Shown here in pieces: positions 27,966-36,195 of a stretch of 64,000 bases of DNA; the first letter of the stretch is position 1, and the number at the start of each line of letters is the position of its first letter. This DNA is from Pseudomonadota bacterium (GTDB lineage: Bacteria; Pseudomonadota; Alphaproteobacteria; Rhizobiales; Rhizobiaceae), in NCBI GenBank assembly GCA_023404095.1, contig JAEYDD010000038.1:179179-243178 (forward strand), given 5' to 3'. The position numbers and the translations under genes were made by a program. Below the pieces are notes generated by a model. The model ran no database searches. It was not told where the DNA came from and saw nothing but the letters and a program-made list of their open reading frames with translations.

Positions 27966-27974
27966 AGATCAAGG

Positions 27975-29489
27975 TTAGTCCTTGAACTTAATCTGAGACA
28001 GCGCGATTTCGCTGTTTGTCTTCAGATCCGGCTTCCAGTCCAGGCGGTTGCCGACGCGGACGTATCCGATCATGTGGTACATTGGGATATCGGCGACGAT
28101 CTCGTCATGGACCTTGAGGAAGGCTTCCTGGAAGAGTTTTTCGCGCTCCGTGCCGGTCGCCGCCATCGCCTTTTTCAGAACGACATCAAGTGCCGGATCG
28201 GCAATCGTCGAATACTGGCCTTCGCTCAGGAACATGACAGGGGCGGTGAAACCGGCGTCGCCCGTGTTGTTGTCATGCTGCTGCTGGAAGAGTGTCGGGC
28301 CGCGGCCCTGCGGGAAAGGCTTATCGAGATAACGAACCCAGTCTGCGGCTTCGAGCTGGCGCAAGGACACCTTGAGGCCGATTTCCTGCCACATGGCCAT
28401 CATCGCTTCCAGGGACTCGGCGGAGTTCGGGAAGAAGCCGTTGCGGCCGATGATGACGATTTCGGTATCGACCGGAACGCCGTCCGCCTTGGCTTCCTCG
28501 ATCAGCTTCTTGGCCTGCTCGGGATCATAGGGCCAGGGCTTGATATCCGGGTTGTGGCCGAGGACGCCGGGAACCACCATCTGCGATGCCCGCAGTACGT
28601 CCTTGCCGAACAGAGCTTCGCCCATGCCGTCCCAGTCGATTGCAAGGTTCAGCGCCTTGCGGACGCGCACATCGTTGAGAGGCGGAATTTCCGCATCGAT
28701 ACGCATGCGGGTCGTTTCGGAATTCAGATAGGCGAAATCGGTGTCGGGATTGGTCGCATCTTGTACGGCGAGTGACGGCGTCATGTCGGCTTCGCCGGAT
28801 TCCACCATGGCCGCGCGGATGGCGGATTCATTGCGCCAGACGTAGGTCGCCTTGGTCACTTCGGGTTTTGGCCCCCAGTAGCTGTCACTGCGGGCCAGGA
28901 CGATTTGTTCGTTGCCAGCACTTTCCAGCGTGTAGGGGCCGGTGCCCACTGGTGCGTTGGTCTCGCTGTCGAACGGCATGTTTGGCGAGACGATCTGCAC
29001 AGTGCCGAGCAGCGTCGGCATGATCGGGACGGGGCTGTCGGACGTGATTTCGAGCGTTGTCGCATCGATCGCCTTTGGCGTCAGCTTGACGTCTCCGAAC
29101 TTTGAGCGGCTGTCGCAAGTGAGCTTGGGGTTCATCAGCCGGTCGATCGACTTCGCGACGGCCTCGGCGTTGAAGTCTGTACCGTCCTGGAACTTGACGC
29201 CGGACTTCAATTTGATACGCCAGGTGAGGTCGTTGACCTGCTCCCAGCTTTCGGCGAGCCACGGCGCAACCGTGCCCTTCTCCGGCTCGATGTTGGTCAG
29301 CGTTTCCGTGATGTTGGAATTGATGACCCGTCCGATGTCAGAGCGGATCGAGCGACAGGGTTCAAGGTTAGCTGGCTGCTCGGGCAGCACGATTTTGACT
29401 TCCCCCTCGGCAGCATGGGCTGCGCCGGAAAGCAGGATCGTCATCAGCGCCGCCGATACGCCCCTCGAGAATTTCATCGTCATTGTCAT
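27975..29489 (-). CDS. ABC transporter substrate-binding protein, dipeptide/oligopeptide (family 5) type
   Basis: The protein has 504 residues. The Sec signal peptide ends at AAHA before AEGEVKIV. Three ATGs lie close together; the second (29483) has the best spacing to GGAGGAG. Family 5 hallmarks are ITETLTNIEPEKGTVAPWLAESWEQV, WRIKLKSGVKFQDGTDFNAEAV and VRKALNLAIDW. Members bind peptides, but in rhizobia also many sugars, glycosides and opines. The neighbouring dehydratase, aldolase and hydroxyacid dehydrogenase genes suggest a sugar acid or glycoside ligand. It leads the operon, with a palindromic operator candidate at 29593-29608. Confidence 0.92.
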   Translation of the reverse strand: MTMTMKFSRGVSAALMTILLSGAAHAAEGEVKIVLPEQPANLEPCRSIRSDIGRVINSNITETLTNIEPEKGTVAPWLAESWEQVNDLTWRIKLKSGVKFQDGTDFNAEAVAKSIDRLMNPKLTCDSRSKFGDVKLTPKAIDATTLEITSDSPVPIMPTLLGTVQIVSPNMPFDSETNAPVGTGPYTLESAGNEQIVLARSDSYWGPKPEVTKATYVWRNESAIRAAMVESGEADMTPSLAVQDATNPDTDFAYLNSETTRMRIDAEIPPLNDVRVRKALNLAIDWDGMGEALFGKDVLRASQMVVPGVLGHNPDIKPWPYDPEQAKKLIEEAKADGVPVDTEIVIIGRNGFFPNSAESLEAMMAMWQEIGLKVSLRQLEAADWVRYLDKPFPQGRGPTLFQQQHDNNTGDAGFTAPVMFLSEGQYSTIADPALDVVLKKAMAATGTEREKLFQEAFLKVHDEIVADIPMYHMIGYVRVGNRLDWKPDLKTNSEIALSQIKFKD

Positions 29490-29592
29490 TTCTCCTCCCA
29501 GATAAAGACTTCGATGTGACTATTGCCTGGCCCCGCGCTGGATGCGCGAGGCTGGCGGAAAGCGCCTCCAAGCTGCAGAAAACACACTAGAG

Positions 29593-29608
29593 CACTAATG
29601 TATTAGTG
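29593..29608. promoter_or_regulatory. Palindrome CACTAAT-GT-ATTAGTG upstream of the dpp-type operon
   Basis: A perfect 7-bp dyad with a 2-base centre lies 104 bases before the binding-protein start. Closely related sites are at 32282-32299 and 31453-31464, all near genes of one presumed sugar-acid regulon. The size and symmetry suit an FCD-type GntR dimer; two such regulators are encoded nearby. Confidence 0.65.
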
Positions 29609-29624
29609 TAGATACACCTGCCTG

Positions 29625-30587
29625 TCAACTAACCTGGACGCCGCGCCTCCGGTTTGCCAGCGACCGCGAAACTGCCTGTTCCTCTGCGGATTTTAGGGCT
29701 TCGACAGCGTCGCTGGCGGGCGCCAGCTTGTCGGTCGGAAGATTCGAGACCATCGGCATTAACGGACCGGTATCGGCAACGCCCGACAGCCGCAGGCCAT
29801 CGTGCAGAACCTGAATGCCGCCCAGCATCATCCTAACCTTCTCAAAATGCAGAAAAGGCTTGCTGAGCTCGAAGGCCTCTGCGGTACGGCCGGACTTGTA
29901 GAGCTCGAGAAGCTCCGAAGCGGCAGTCGGGGCAATGCAGACGGCGCCGGACGTGTAGGTCGTCAGTTTGCGTTTGCCGAGATGGTCATGTATCGGCGTT
30001 TCGCCCATGCCGCTGGCCAGATATTCCGCCCCGATCGCCGAAAGCACCGCATCGAGGTAAGGGTCGTCAGCGGCATCCGATTTCTCAACGGCATATTTTA
30101 CGAAGCTGACTGCCTTTTCGGAGATCAGCTTGGCCAGTTCGTCCGGTTCGACGTAGTTCTCGCGCTTGAGATAAAGAATGAGGCCGCTTCCGAAAGCAGC
30201 GGCGAGCTTGCGCACTCCATTGGCAACGCCGGCCGGATCGGCCGGGAAGCTGGTCGGCAGGACCATGACATTGCTAAAGCCGAGATGCCTGGCGATCGGC
30301 ACCTGCGCCATCGCCTTGCCGAAGTCGCTCCCAACAGAGGTGATGAGATGTGTCGTTGGGGCGGTCGATGCCTTGATCGCTTCCATGGAGGCCCGGTAAG
30401 CGTCGAGACCGAAATGATAGAGATTGGCATTGCCGCCATAGAGCAGGATGTTCACCCCACCCGCTTCGATATGTTTGATGATAGCCTCGTTCGCGCTCGC
30501 ATTCACCGAATGATCGGCATTGAGCGCGATGGGAGGCACGGCGACCACGGAAGATGCGTAGTCGGCCGGAGCAAGTGGTTGTTGCAT
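29625..30587 (-). CDS. Dihydrodipicolinate synthase (DapA)-family aldolase/dehydratase
   Basis: The protein has 320 residues from the ATG at 30587, placed by the AGGAGGG seven bases upstream. It is a TIM-barrel class I lyase: Lys164 in SFVKYAVEK is the Schiff-base lysine and Tyr139 in LILYLKREN is the probable catalytic tyrosine. GGNANLYHFG takes the place of the usual GTTGE loop, so it is not a true DapA. Relatives include 2-keto-3-deoxy sugar-acid aldolases and dehydratases. With the IlvD/Edd gene at 32365 it could cleave or dehydrate the 2-keto-3-deoxy acid. Its ribosome binding site lies inside an inverted repeat (30586-30612). Confidence 0.84.
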   Translation of the reverse strand: MQQPLAPADYASSVVAVPPIALNADHSVNASANEAIIKHIEAGGVNILLYGGNANLYHFGLDAYRASMEAIKASTAPTTHLITSVGSDFGKAMAQVPIARHLGFSNVMVLPTSFPADPAGVANGVRKLAAAFGSGLILYLKRENYVEPDELAKLISEKAVSFVKYAVEKSDAADDPYLDAVLSAIGAEYLASGMGETPIHDHLGKRKLTTYTSGAVCIAPTAASELLELYKSGRTAEAFELSKPFLHFEKVRMMLGGIQVLHDGLRLSGVADTGPLMPMVSNLPTDKLAPASDAVEALKSAEEQAVSRSLANRRRGVQVS

Positions 30588-30612
30588 AGTTGACCCTCCT
30601 GAAGTCAACTAT
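30586..30612 (-). promoter_or_regulatory. Inverted repeat enclosing the ribosome binding site of the DapA-family gene
   Basis: On the minus strand ATAGTTGAC pairs perfectly with GTCAACTAT, and the 9-base loop is TTCAGGAGG, the ribosome binding site. The last two bases of the second arm are the first two of the start codon. In RNA this makes a hairpin that exposes the site in its loop but ties up the start codon. Alternatively it is a DNA operator. Confidence 0.6.
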
Positions 30613-30660
30613 CCTTACTGAATTTGGAAAAAGTTGTAAAGAAAAATTACATATCTGCTT

Positions 30661-31422
30661 TCAGGGGTCGAGATCGCCGTTCGTCATACGCCGGCGCGCC
30701 TGCAGAAGGTGGCTTTCCATCGCGACCCGGGCCCAGACCGGATCCTTGTTGCGGATCGCTTCAACGATATCGGCGTGCTCGCCGATGACCTTGCGGGCGC
30801 GGGCCGGCGATCCCGAGCGGGTCAGCGACAGCGATACGTTCATGAAGCTGCTGAGCGATACGTTCGGCCCCTCAAGCGCCATGCTGAAAAACTCATTGCC
30901 GGTCGCCTCCGCGATCGACAGGTGAAAACGGCGGTCACTTTCCGCCAGAAGCAGGCCACGGGCCACCTGGCTCGAAAACTCCTCATGCGCTTCAATGATG
31001 TCACCGAGCGCCTTGTCCGTGCGCCGCTCGGCCGCAAGTGCCGCCGCGTTACCTTCGATGCAGAGCCGCAGTTCCTGATAGCGCAAGAAGCGCGAGATAT
31101 CGGTGAGGTCGGCAAGATCGGGCAGGCTGCGCGACGGCGTGGTCAGCACATAAGTGCCGCTGCCGCGACGGGCTTCCACGAGGCCATCCAGCCGTAGACG
31201 CGCCAGAGCATCGCGAATGACGGGGCGGGATACGCCGAACCGATCGGAGAGATCGCTTTCGGATGGCAGCCGGCTACCCGGCGGAAAAGCGCCTTTCAAG
31301 ATATCGCGCAAAACATGACCGTAGACCTGATCGGCATAGCTGGACGGTCTTATTTCAGGTATGTCTGCAACAGGGTTTGTATCGTCTGCCAAGGAGGCGC
31401 TGCCTTCTACCGTCGGTTTCAC
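30661..31422 (-). CDS. GntR-family regulator, FadR subfamily (FCD domain)
   Basis: The protein has 253 residues. The winged helix-turn-helix at about 28-98 reads YGHVLRDILKGAFPPGSRLP, then LSDRFGVSRPVIRDALARLR and the wing VEARRGSGTYVL. The helical FCD effector domain (about 110-240) contains the metal-ligand pattern Asp, His, His (FHLSIAEATG, GEHADIVEAIRNKD, ESHLLQARR). It diverges from a second GntR gene over a 77-base region with a TTAATGCATTAA palindrome. It likely senses the imported sugar acid and controls the neighbouring operons. Confidence 0.9.
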   Translation of the reverse strand: MKPTVEGSASLADDTNPVADIPEIRPSSYADQVYGHVLRDILKGAFPPGSRLPSESDLSDRFGVSRPVIRDALARLRLDGLVEARRGSGTYVLTTPSRSLPDLADLTDISRFLRYQELRLCIEGNAAALAAERRTDKALGDIIEAHEEFSSQVARGLLLAESDRRFHLSIAEATGNEFFSMALEGPNVSLSSFMNVSLSLTRSGSPARARKVIGEHADIVEAIRNKDPVWARVAMESHLLQARRRMTNGDLDP

Positions 31423-31452
31423 AAAATAGGTGGGCTGCTTTTCACTAAAGCA

Positions 31453-31464
31453 TTAATGCATTAA
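31453..31464. promoter_or_regulatory. Palindrome TTAATGCATTAA between the two GntR genes
   Basis: This perfect 12-bp palindrome shares the core TAATGCATTA with the site at 32282-32299 and resembles that at 29593-29608. A half-site CACTAAAG lies just before it at 31443-31450. It is placed to control both divergent regulators. Confidence 0.55.
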
Positions 31465-31499
31465 GACAGTCAAAGACGATTTGAAAAAGGAAGACGTCT

Positions 31500-32204
31500 G
31501 TGACTCCTGATCTGCCCCTCGCCAAGCATCGTACCGGACTGGACCGTACGCGCCAAATCGCCCCGCAGATCGTCGAATATCTTCGCGAAAAAATTCTTGA
31601 ACTGGAACTCGCGCCGGGTACGCCATTATCGCGCCTGGAGTTGCAGAAGCAGTTCGGCCTCAGCCAGACGCCGGTGCGCGATGCGCTGATGCGATTGGAG
31701 GAGGAGGGACTTGTCACCGTCTATCCGCAGTATGCCACTCTGGTTTCCAAGATCGATATCAATCTTGCGCGTCAGTCACATTTTATGCGGCGTGCGGTCG
31801 AGCAGGAGATTGTCTATGAACTTGCGTCCAAACCGGACCGCCGCTTCATCGATCGTCTCGTCAACGCCAATGCTCAGTTGAAGACGCTCGTTTCATCTGG
31901 TGAATATGGTGACTTCCTGCGCCACGACCGCGCCTTCCATTACATTCTCTATGAAGAGGCCGGATTGATGGATGTGTGGCCGGTGGTGCGGCGCCACAGC
32001 GGTCATATCGACCGGCTTCGCCGACTCAACCTACCCAATGTCGGCAAGGGTCGCGTCGTCGATAATCACGATGCGATCATCGATGGGCTTGCGGCGGGCG
32101 ATCCCGAAAGGGCCGAACAGGCGATGAAGCTGCATCTCTCCGGCACTCTTTCCATGGTTGCCAGCATTGTCGAGCGTTATCCTGATTTCGTTCAGGCGGA
32201 CTGA
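31500..32204 (+). CDS. GntR-family regulator with FCD domain
   Basis: The protein has 234 residues from a GTG at 31500 behind AAGGAAG. The helix-turn-helix reads IVEYLREKILELELAPGTPLS, then LQKQFGLSQTPVRDALMRLEEEGLV. The C-terminal FCD domain has FLRHDRAFHYILYEEAG, VVRRHSGHIDRLRR and VDNHDAIIDGL as metal-ligand segments. It precedes the IlvD/Edd operon by 160 bases and is divergent from the other FCD regulator. Having two FCD regulators side by side suggests that they respond to different intermediates of one pathway or cross-regulate each other. Confidence 0.9.
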   Translation: MTPDLPLAKHRTGLDRTRQIAPQIVEYLREKILELELAPGTPLSRLELQKQFGLSQTPVRDALMRLEEEGLVTVYPQYATLVSKIDINLARQSHFMRRAVEQEIVYELASKPDRRFIDRLVNANAQLKTLVSSGEYGDFLRHDRAFHYILYEEAGLMDVWPVVRRHSGHIDRLRRLNLPNVGKGRVVDNHDAIIDGLAAGDPERAEQAMKLHLSGTLSMVASIVERYPDFVQAD

Positions 32205-32281
32205 AGCTCTCCGTTCCGCCTTGATTCGAATATACCGTCACGCCGGATCCGGTGGGGCAGCGGCCGAATTTCTTGATATAA

Positions 32282-32299
32282 ACACTAATGCATTAGTGT
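32282..32299. promoter_or_regulatory. Perfect 18-bp palindrome upstream of the IlvD/Edd dehydratase
   Basis: ACACTAATGCATTAGTGT is a perfect palindrome 66 bases before the dehydratase ATG. It is the strongest of three related sites in this region and the likely binding site of one of the two adjacent FCD regulators. Its position near the start of transcription suggests repression. Confidence 0.7.
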
Positions 32300-32364
32300 A
32301 TTGCTGTTGTGTTCCGCCTGTGCTACTTCCCGAAGCAAGACCAGAACACGGACAGGAAACGCCC

Positions 32365-34095
32365 ATGCCCAAGACAGTCAGTGCGCTGCGCAGCGCCAGA
32401 TGGTTCGCTCCCGACGATCTCCGCTCTTCAGGCCACCGTTCGCGCCTGATGCAGATGGGGTATGACGAAAAGGATTGGGGCAAGAAGCCGATCATCGCGA
32501 TCCTGAACACATGGTCCGATCTCAATGCCTGCCACGCGCATTTCAAGCACCGCGTCGAGGACGTGAAGCGCGGCGTGCTGCAGGGCGGGGGATTTCCCGT
32601 TGAATTGCCAGTGCAATCGCTCTCCGAAAGTGCACTGAAGCCGACGAGCATGCTTTATCGCAACTTCCTTGCCATGGAGGCCGAGGAACTGCTGCGCTCC
32701 CATCCCGTCGATGGCGTTGTGCTGATGGGCGGCTGCGACAAGACCACGCCGGCGCTCGTCATGGGTGCCATTAGCGCCGGTTTCCCGATGATCTTCCTGC
32801 CGGCCGGCCCGATGCTGCGCGGCAATTACAAGGGTGAGTATCTGGGCTCCGGATCGGATGCCTGGAAATACTGGGACGAGCGCCGCGCTGGAACAATCAC
32901 TGACGAGCAATGGACTGGCGTGGAAGAGGGCATCGCCCGCTCCTACGGTCATTGCATGACATTCGGCACGGCAAGCACGATGACTGCAATCGCCGAATCC
33001 ATGGGCCTGACGCTGCCGGGCGCAAGCTCGATCCCGGCCGCTGACGCCAACCATATTCGTATGTCAACCCGCTGCGGCCGCCGCATCGTCGAAATGGTGT
33101 TTGAGGACCTGACGCCGGACAAGATCATCAATCGCCAGTCCGTGGACAACGCCGTCGCCGTCGCCATGGCCACGGGCTGTTCCACCAATGCTGTCGTGCA
33201 CCTAATCGCCATGGCGCGTCGTGCTGGCGTTCCGCTGACGCTTGACGAGTTGGATGCGGCCGGCCGCACGACGCCGGTCATCGCCAATATCCGCCCCTCG
33301 GGCAAACAATACCTGATGGAGGATTTCTACTATGCCGGCGGTTTGCGCGCGCTGATGACGCAGATGAAGGACCGGCTCGATCTCGATGTCAGGACGGTGA
33401 GTGGCTTCAAGCTGGGCGATACGCTGGAAGGCGCCGAAGTGTACAATGATGACGTCATCCGGCCACTCTCGAACCCAATTTATCACGAGGGCTCGCTCGC
33501 CGTTCTGCGCGGCAACCTTGCGCCGAATGGCTGCGTCATCAAGCCGTCGGCCTGCGAGGAGCGCCTGCGCGTGCATGAAGGCCCAGCCCTTGTCTTCGAC
33601 AGCTATCCCGAGATGAAGAAGGCGGTCGAGGACGAAAACCTCGACGTGACGGCCGATCATATCATGGTGCTGCGCAATGCAGGTCCGAAGGGCGGACCGG
33701 GCATGCCGGAATGGGGCATGCTGCCGATCCCAAAGAAGCTGATCAAGCAGGGGATCCGCGACATGCTGCGCATTTCCGACTCTCGCATGAGCGGAACGAG
33801 CTATGGCGCCTGCATCCTGCATGTCGCGCCGGAAGCCCATGTCGGCGGCCCTCTCGCGCTTATCCGCACCGGCGACATCATTCGCGTCGATGTGCCAAAC
33901 CGTTCGATCGACATGTTGGTGGACGAGGACACCCTGGCGAAACGCCGTGCCGAATGGGTGGCGCCTGCCGACAAGTTCGAACGCGGTTACGGCTGGATGT
34001 TTTCCAAGCATATCACCCAGGCCGATGAGGGTTGCGACTTCGACTTTCTGAAAACCGAATTCGGCAAGTCTCCCGGCGAGCCCGACATTTTCTGA
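32365..34095 (+). CDS. IlvD/Edd-family sugar-acid dehydratase (L-arabinonate dehydratase-like)
   Basis: The protein has 576 residues from the ATG at 32365. Cys56 (LNACHAHF), Cys124 (MGGCDKT) and Cys197 (GHCMTFGTASTM) keep the spacing of the cluster ligands Cys59, Cys127 and Cys200 of the Rhizobium arabinonate dehydratase, so an Fe-S cluster is expected. KGGPGMPEWGMLPIPKKL and SDSRMSGTSYGACILHVAPEA are family signatures. The reaction is dehydration of an aldonic acid to a 2-keto-3-deoxy acid in the cytosol. Which aldonate is unknown. The RraA-like and hydroxyacid dehydrogenase genes follow at once in the same direction. Confidence 0.92.
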   Translation: MPKTVSALRSARWFAPDDLRSSGHRSRLMQMGYDEKDWGKKPIIAILNTWSDLNACHAHFKHRVEDVKRGVLQGGGFPVELPVQSLSESALKPTSMLYRNFLAMEAEELLRSHPVDGVVLMGGCDKTTPALVMGAISAGFPMIFLPAGPMLRGNYKGEYLGSGSDAWKYWDERRAGTITDEQWTGVEEGIARSYGHCMTFGTASTMTAIAESMGLTLPGASSIPAADANHIRMSTRCGRRIVEMVFEDLTPDKIINRQSVDNAVAVAMATGCSTNAVVHLIAMARRAGVPLTLDELDAAGRTTPVIANIRPSGKQYLMEDFYYAGGLRALMTQMKDRLDLDVRTVSGFKLGDTLEGAEVYNDDVIRPLSNPIYHEGSLAVLRGNLAPNGCVIKPSACEERLRVHEGPALVFDSYPEMKKAVEDENLDVTADHIMVLRNAGPKGGPGMPEWGMLPIPKKLIKQGIRDMLRISDSRMSGTSYGACILHVAPEAHVGGPLALIRTGDIIRVDVPNRSIDMLVDEDTLAKRRAEWVAPADKFERGYGWMFSKHITQADEGCDFDFLKTEFGKSPGEPDIF

Positions 34096-34139
34096 TTGCC
34101 AGCATTTCCGGCCGGCACACATTTCTGATTGGAGGAACC

Positions 34140-34865
34140 ATGACCGCCTACACCCTTTCCGAAGCGACTCGTAAAAAATACGAAACCGTCAGCACCGCGA
34201 CGCTCTGCACGGCGCTTTTCAAGCGCGGCCTACGCAACCAGTTCATCCAAGATGTGCGCCCCGTTGCACCCAAGGCGAAGAACATGGTTGGTCAAGCCTT
34301 CACGCTCCGCTACATCCCGGCGCGCGAAGATCTGAACCAGATCTCGGTTTTCCAGAATCCGGAGCATCCGCAGCGCGCCGCCGTCGAGCAGTGCCCGCCC
34401 GGCTCGGTGCTGGTCATGGATAGCCGCAAGGATGCTCGTGCGGCCTCTGCCGGCTCCATCCTCGTCTCGCGGCTGATGGTGCGCGGTGTGGCGGGCGTCG
34501 TGACAGACGGTGGTTTTCGCGATAGCCCGGAGATCGGCGAGCTGGACATGCCTGCCTATCACAGCCGACCCTCGGCGCCGACCAACCTCACCCTGCATCA
34601 GGCGCTCGATATCAATATACCGATCGGCTGCGGCGACGTCGCTGTGTGGCCGGGCGACGTTGTCGTTGGCGACCGGGAAGGCGTGATCGTCGTGCCTGCG
34701 GACATTGCCGACGAGATTGCCGACGAAGCTGTGGAAATGACCGCCTTTGAGGATTTCGTGACTGAGGAAGTTTTGAAAGGTCGTTCGATCATCGGCCTCT
34801 ACCCGCCGACGAAGGAGCAGACGAAGGTCGATTTCGCCGCGTGGCGTCAGGCCAAGGGCCGGTAA
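34140..34865 (+). CDS. RraA-like / HMG-aldolase-family protein
   Basis: The protein has 241 residues from the ATG at 34140 behind GGAGGAA. The RraA fold includes GSVLVMDSRKDARAASAGSI, and the catalytic segment is VVTDGGFRDSPEI, where Arg and Asp of the family's GGxRD motif bind pyruvate enolate and metal. PAD and GDREGVIVVPADIADEI are typical. Such proteins are either RNase E inhibitors or class II pyruvate aldolases; within a sugar-acid operon the aldolase or a related lyase role is more likely. It could cleave the 2-keto-3-deoxy acid or a 4-hydroxy-2-oxo product. The substrate is unknown. Confidence 0.83.
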   Translation: MTAYTLSEATRKKYETVSTATLCTALFKRGLRNQFIQDVRPVAPKAKNMVGQAFTLRYIPAREDLNQISVFQNPEHPQRAAVEQCPPGSVLVMDSRKDARAASAGSILVSRLMVRGVAGVVTDGGFRDSPEIGELDMPAYHSRPSAPTNLTLHQALDINIPIGCGDVAVWPGDVVVGDREGVIVVPADIADEIADEAVEMTAFEDFVTEEVLKGRSIIGLYPPTKEQTKVDFAAWRQAKGR

Positions 34866-34890
34866 AATCGTTCCGATTTTCCTCAAGGAT

Positions 34891-35826
34891 ATGGCGCATC
34901 ACATGCACAAGGACATCACCATTCTTCAGGCAGCACACCTCCCGGAGAAGACCGAGCGAGAGCTGCAAGATGCATTCGACATCATCCGCTTTCCAAAGGA
35001 CCACGATGAGGGCATGCGCCTCCTTGCTGAGCGTGGGCCGAAAATCCGCGGCATTGCGGTGCGCCATGCCCATATAGACAAGGCGATGCTTGATGCCATG
35101 CCGGCGCTGGAAATCATTTCCAGCTACAGCGCCGGCCTCGACGGTATTGATGTCGAGGCCGCGCAGACGCGCGGCGTCGTGGTGCAGAACACATCGAAAA
35201 TCCTCGCTGAAGATGTAGCCGATCTTGCTATGTCGCTCGCCATATCCGTGACCCGCGGCACGGTGCGCGGTCATGATTTCGTGCGGGATGGCAGTTGGGA
35301 GAATGGTGGCACGTTTCCGCTTGGCCGTTCCCTGCGGTCGCTAAAAACAGGTATCATTGGTCTCGGGCATATCGGCTCCGCCGTTGCCAAGCGTCTGCGG
35401 GCAACGGGCGCCACGGTCGCTTATCAAGGACCCCGCAAGAAGCCGGTGGATATGGCCCACTTCCAGACTGCTAAGGAACTTGCGGCCTGGGCGGACCTGT
35501 TGATCGTGACCTGTCCAGCCATGCCGGAGACCATCGGCCTCATCGATCAGCATGTGCTCGATGCTCTCGGCCCGGACGGCTTTCTGGTCAACATCTCCCG
35601 CGGCACTATCGTCAACGAACCGGCGCTGATCGCAACACTTGCCCGCAATGGCATAGCAGGGGCCGGCCTCGATGTATTCGAGAAGGAGCCGCATGTACCT
35701 GAAGCGCTTCGAAAAGACCCTCGCGTCGTCCTTTCGCCTCATATGGGCAGCGGCACGCGGGAGACGCGCCAGCAGATGGGGGACCGGCTGGTCGAAGCGC
35801 TTCTCGAACATTTCGCAAAGCCATAG
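34891..35826 (+). CDS. D-isomer-specific 2-hydroxyacid dehydrogenase
   Basis: This 311-residue enzyme has the NAD-binding core GIIGLGHIGSAVAKRL and catalytic Arg in LVNISRGTIVNEPAL, Glu in GLDVFEKEPHVP and His in VVLSPHMGSGT. A second ATG four codons in (34903) is possible. It resembles glyoxylate/hydroxypyruvate reductases. As the last gene of the IlvD/Edd operon it may reduce a glyoxylate- or tartronate-like aldehyde acid made by the aldolase step, or oxidise the substrate (inference). Confidence 0.9.
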   Translation: MAHHMHKDITILQAAHLPEKTERELQDAFDIIRFPKDHDEGMRLLAERGPKIRGIAVRHAHIDKAMLDAMPALEIISSYSAGLDGIDVEAAQTRGVVVQNTSKILAEDVADLAMSLAISVTRGTVRGHDFVRDGSWENGGTFPLGRSLRSLKTGIIGLGHIGSAVAKRLRATGATVAYQGPRKKPVDMAHFQTAKELAAWADLLIVTCPAMPETIGLIDQHVLDALGPDGFLVNISRGTIVNEPALIATLARNGIAGAGLDVFEKEPHVPEALRKDPRVVLSPHMGSGTRETRQQMGDRLVEALLEHFAKP

Positions 35827-36195
35827 ACTGTCCTTATTCAAGAACCTGATCGCCGCCGAATGGTTGGGATGGTCCGCCCCGTCCTCCTGCTCATCATGAG
35901 ATGAGGTGGCCAAAATGGCGTTGCCTCGTGCGAGGGCGGTAATTGTAGATTTTCTAACTTATTTTCCGATTCTTCTAAATTGAGCTAACTCCTTTTCGAC
36001 CATACAGTTTGGGTCACAAGCCGCTGTGGGAGGCGGCTGAGAGAGACGTGGCGGCTTGCTGCGTTTCCGGAGGAGAACCATCGATCAGCAGATCCGGTTT
36101 GCCGGAAGGGCGACTCTGCCCGTCTTCCGGAGGGTTTTGCGCGTCGGTTATCCGGCCGGGTGCTCTTCAAGTTTTCCCCAGCCGAGGATGTTGAA
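35827..36195 (+). promoter_or_regulatory. Structured leader region before the SAF oxidoreductase/TRAP operon
   Basis: This 369-base gap has no credible gene. An AT-rich stretch (about 35940-36000) could hold the promoter. Downstream, CAAGCCGC (36017-36024) can pair with GCGGCT at 36033-36038 or, more fully, with GCGGCTTG at 36051-36058; the two pairings exclude each other. A further stem at 36102-36130 (CCGGAAG/CTTCCGG plus GGGC/GCCC) precedes GTTTT. The layout resembles an attenuator or riboswitch expression platform. No known riboswitch consensus was recognised. Confidence 0.45.

Noticed and set aside
27393..28775. 460-codon plus-strand open frame
   Set aside because: It is antisense to the dpp-type permease and binding protein and highly charged without structure.
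36040..36075. CTGAGAGA near GGAGAACC suggested a TPP riboswitch
   Set aside because: The remaining conserved blocks of the THI element and its spacing are absent.
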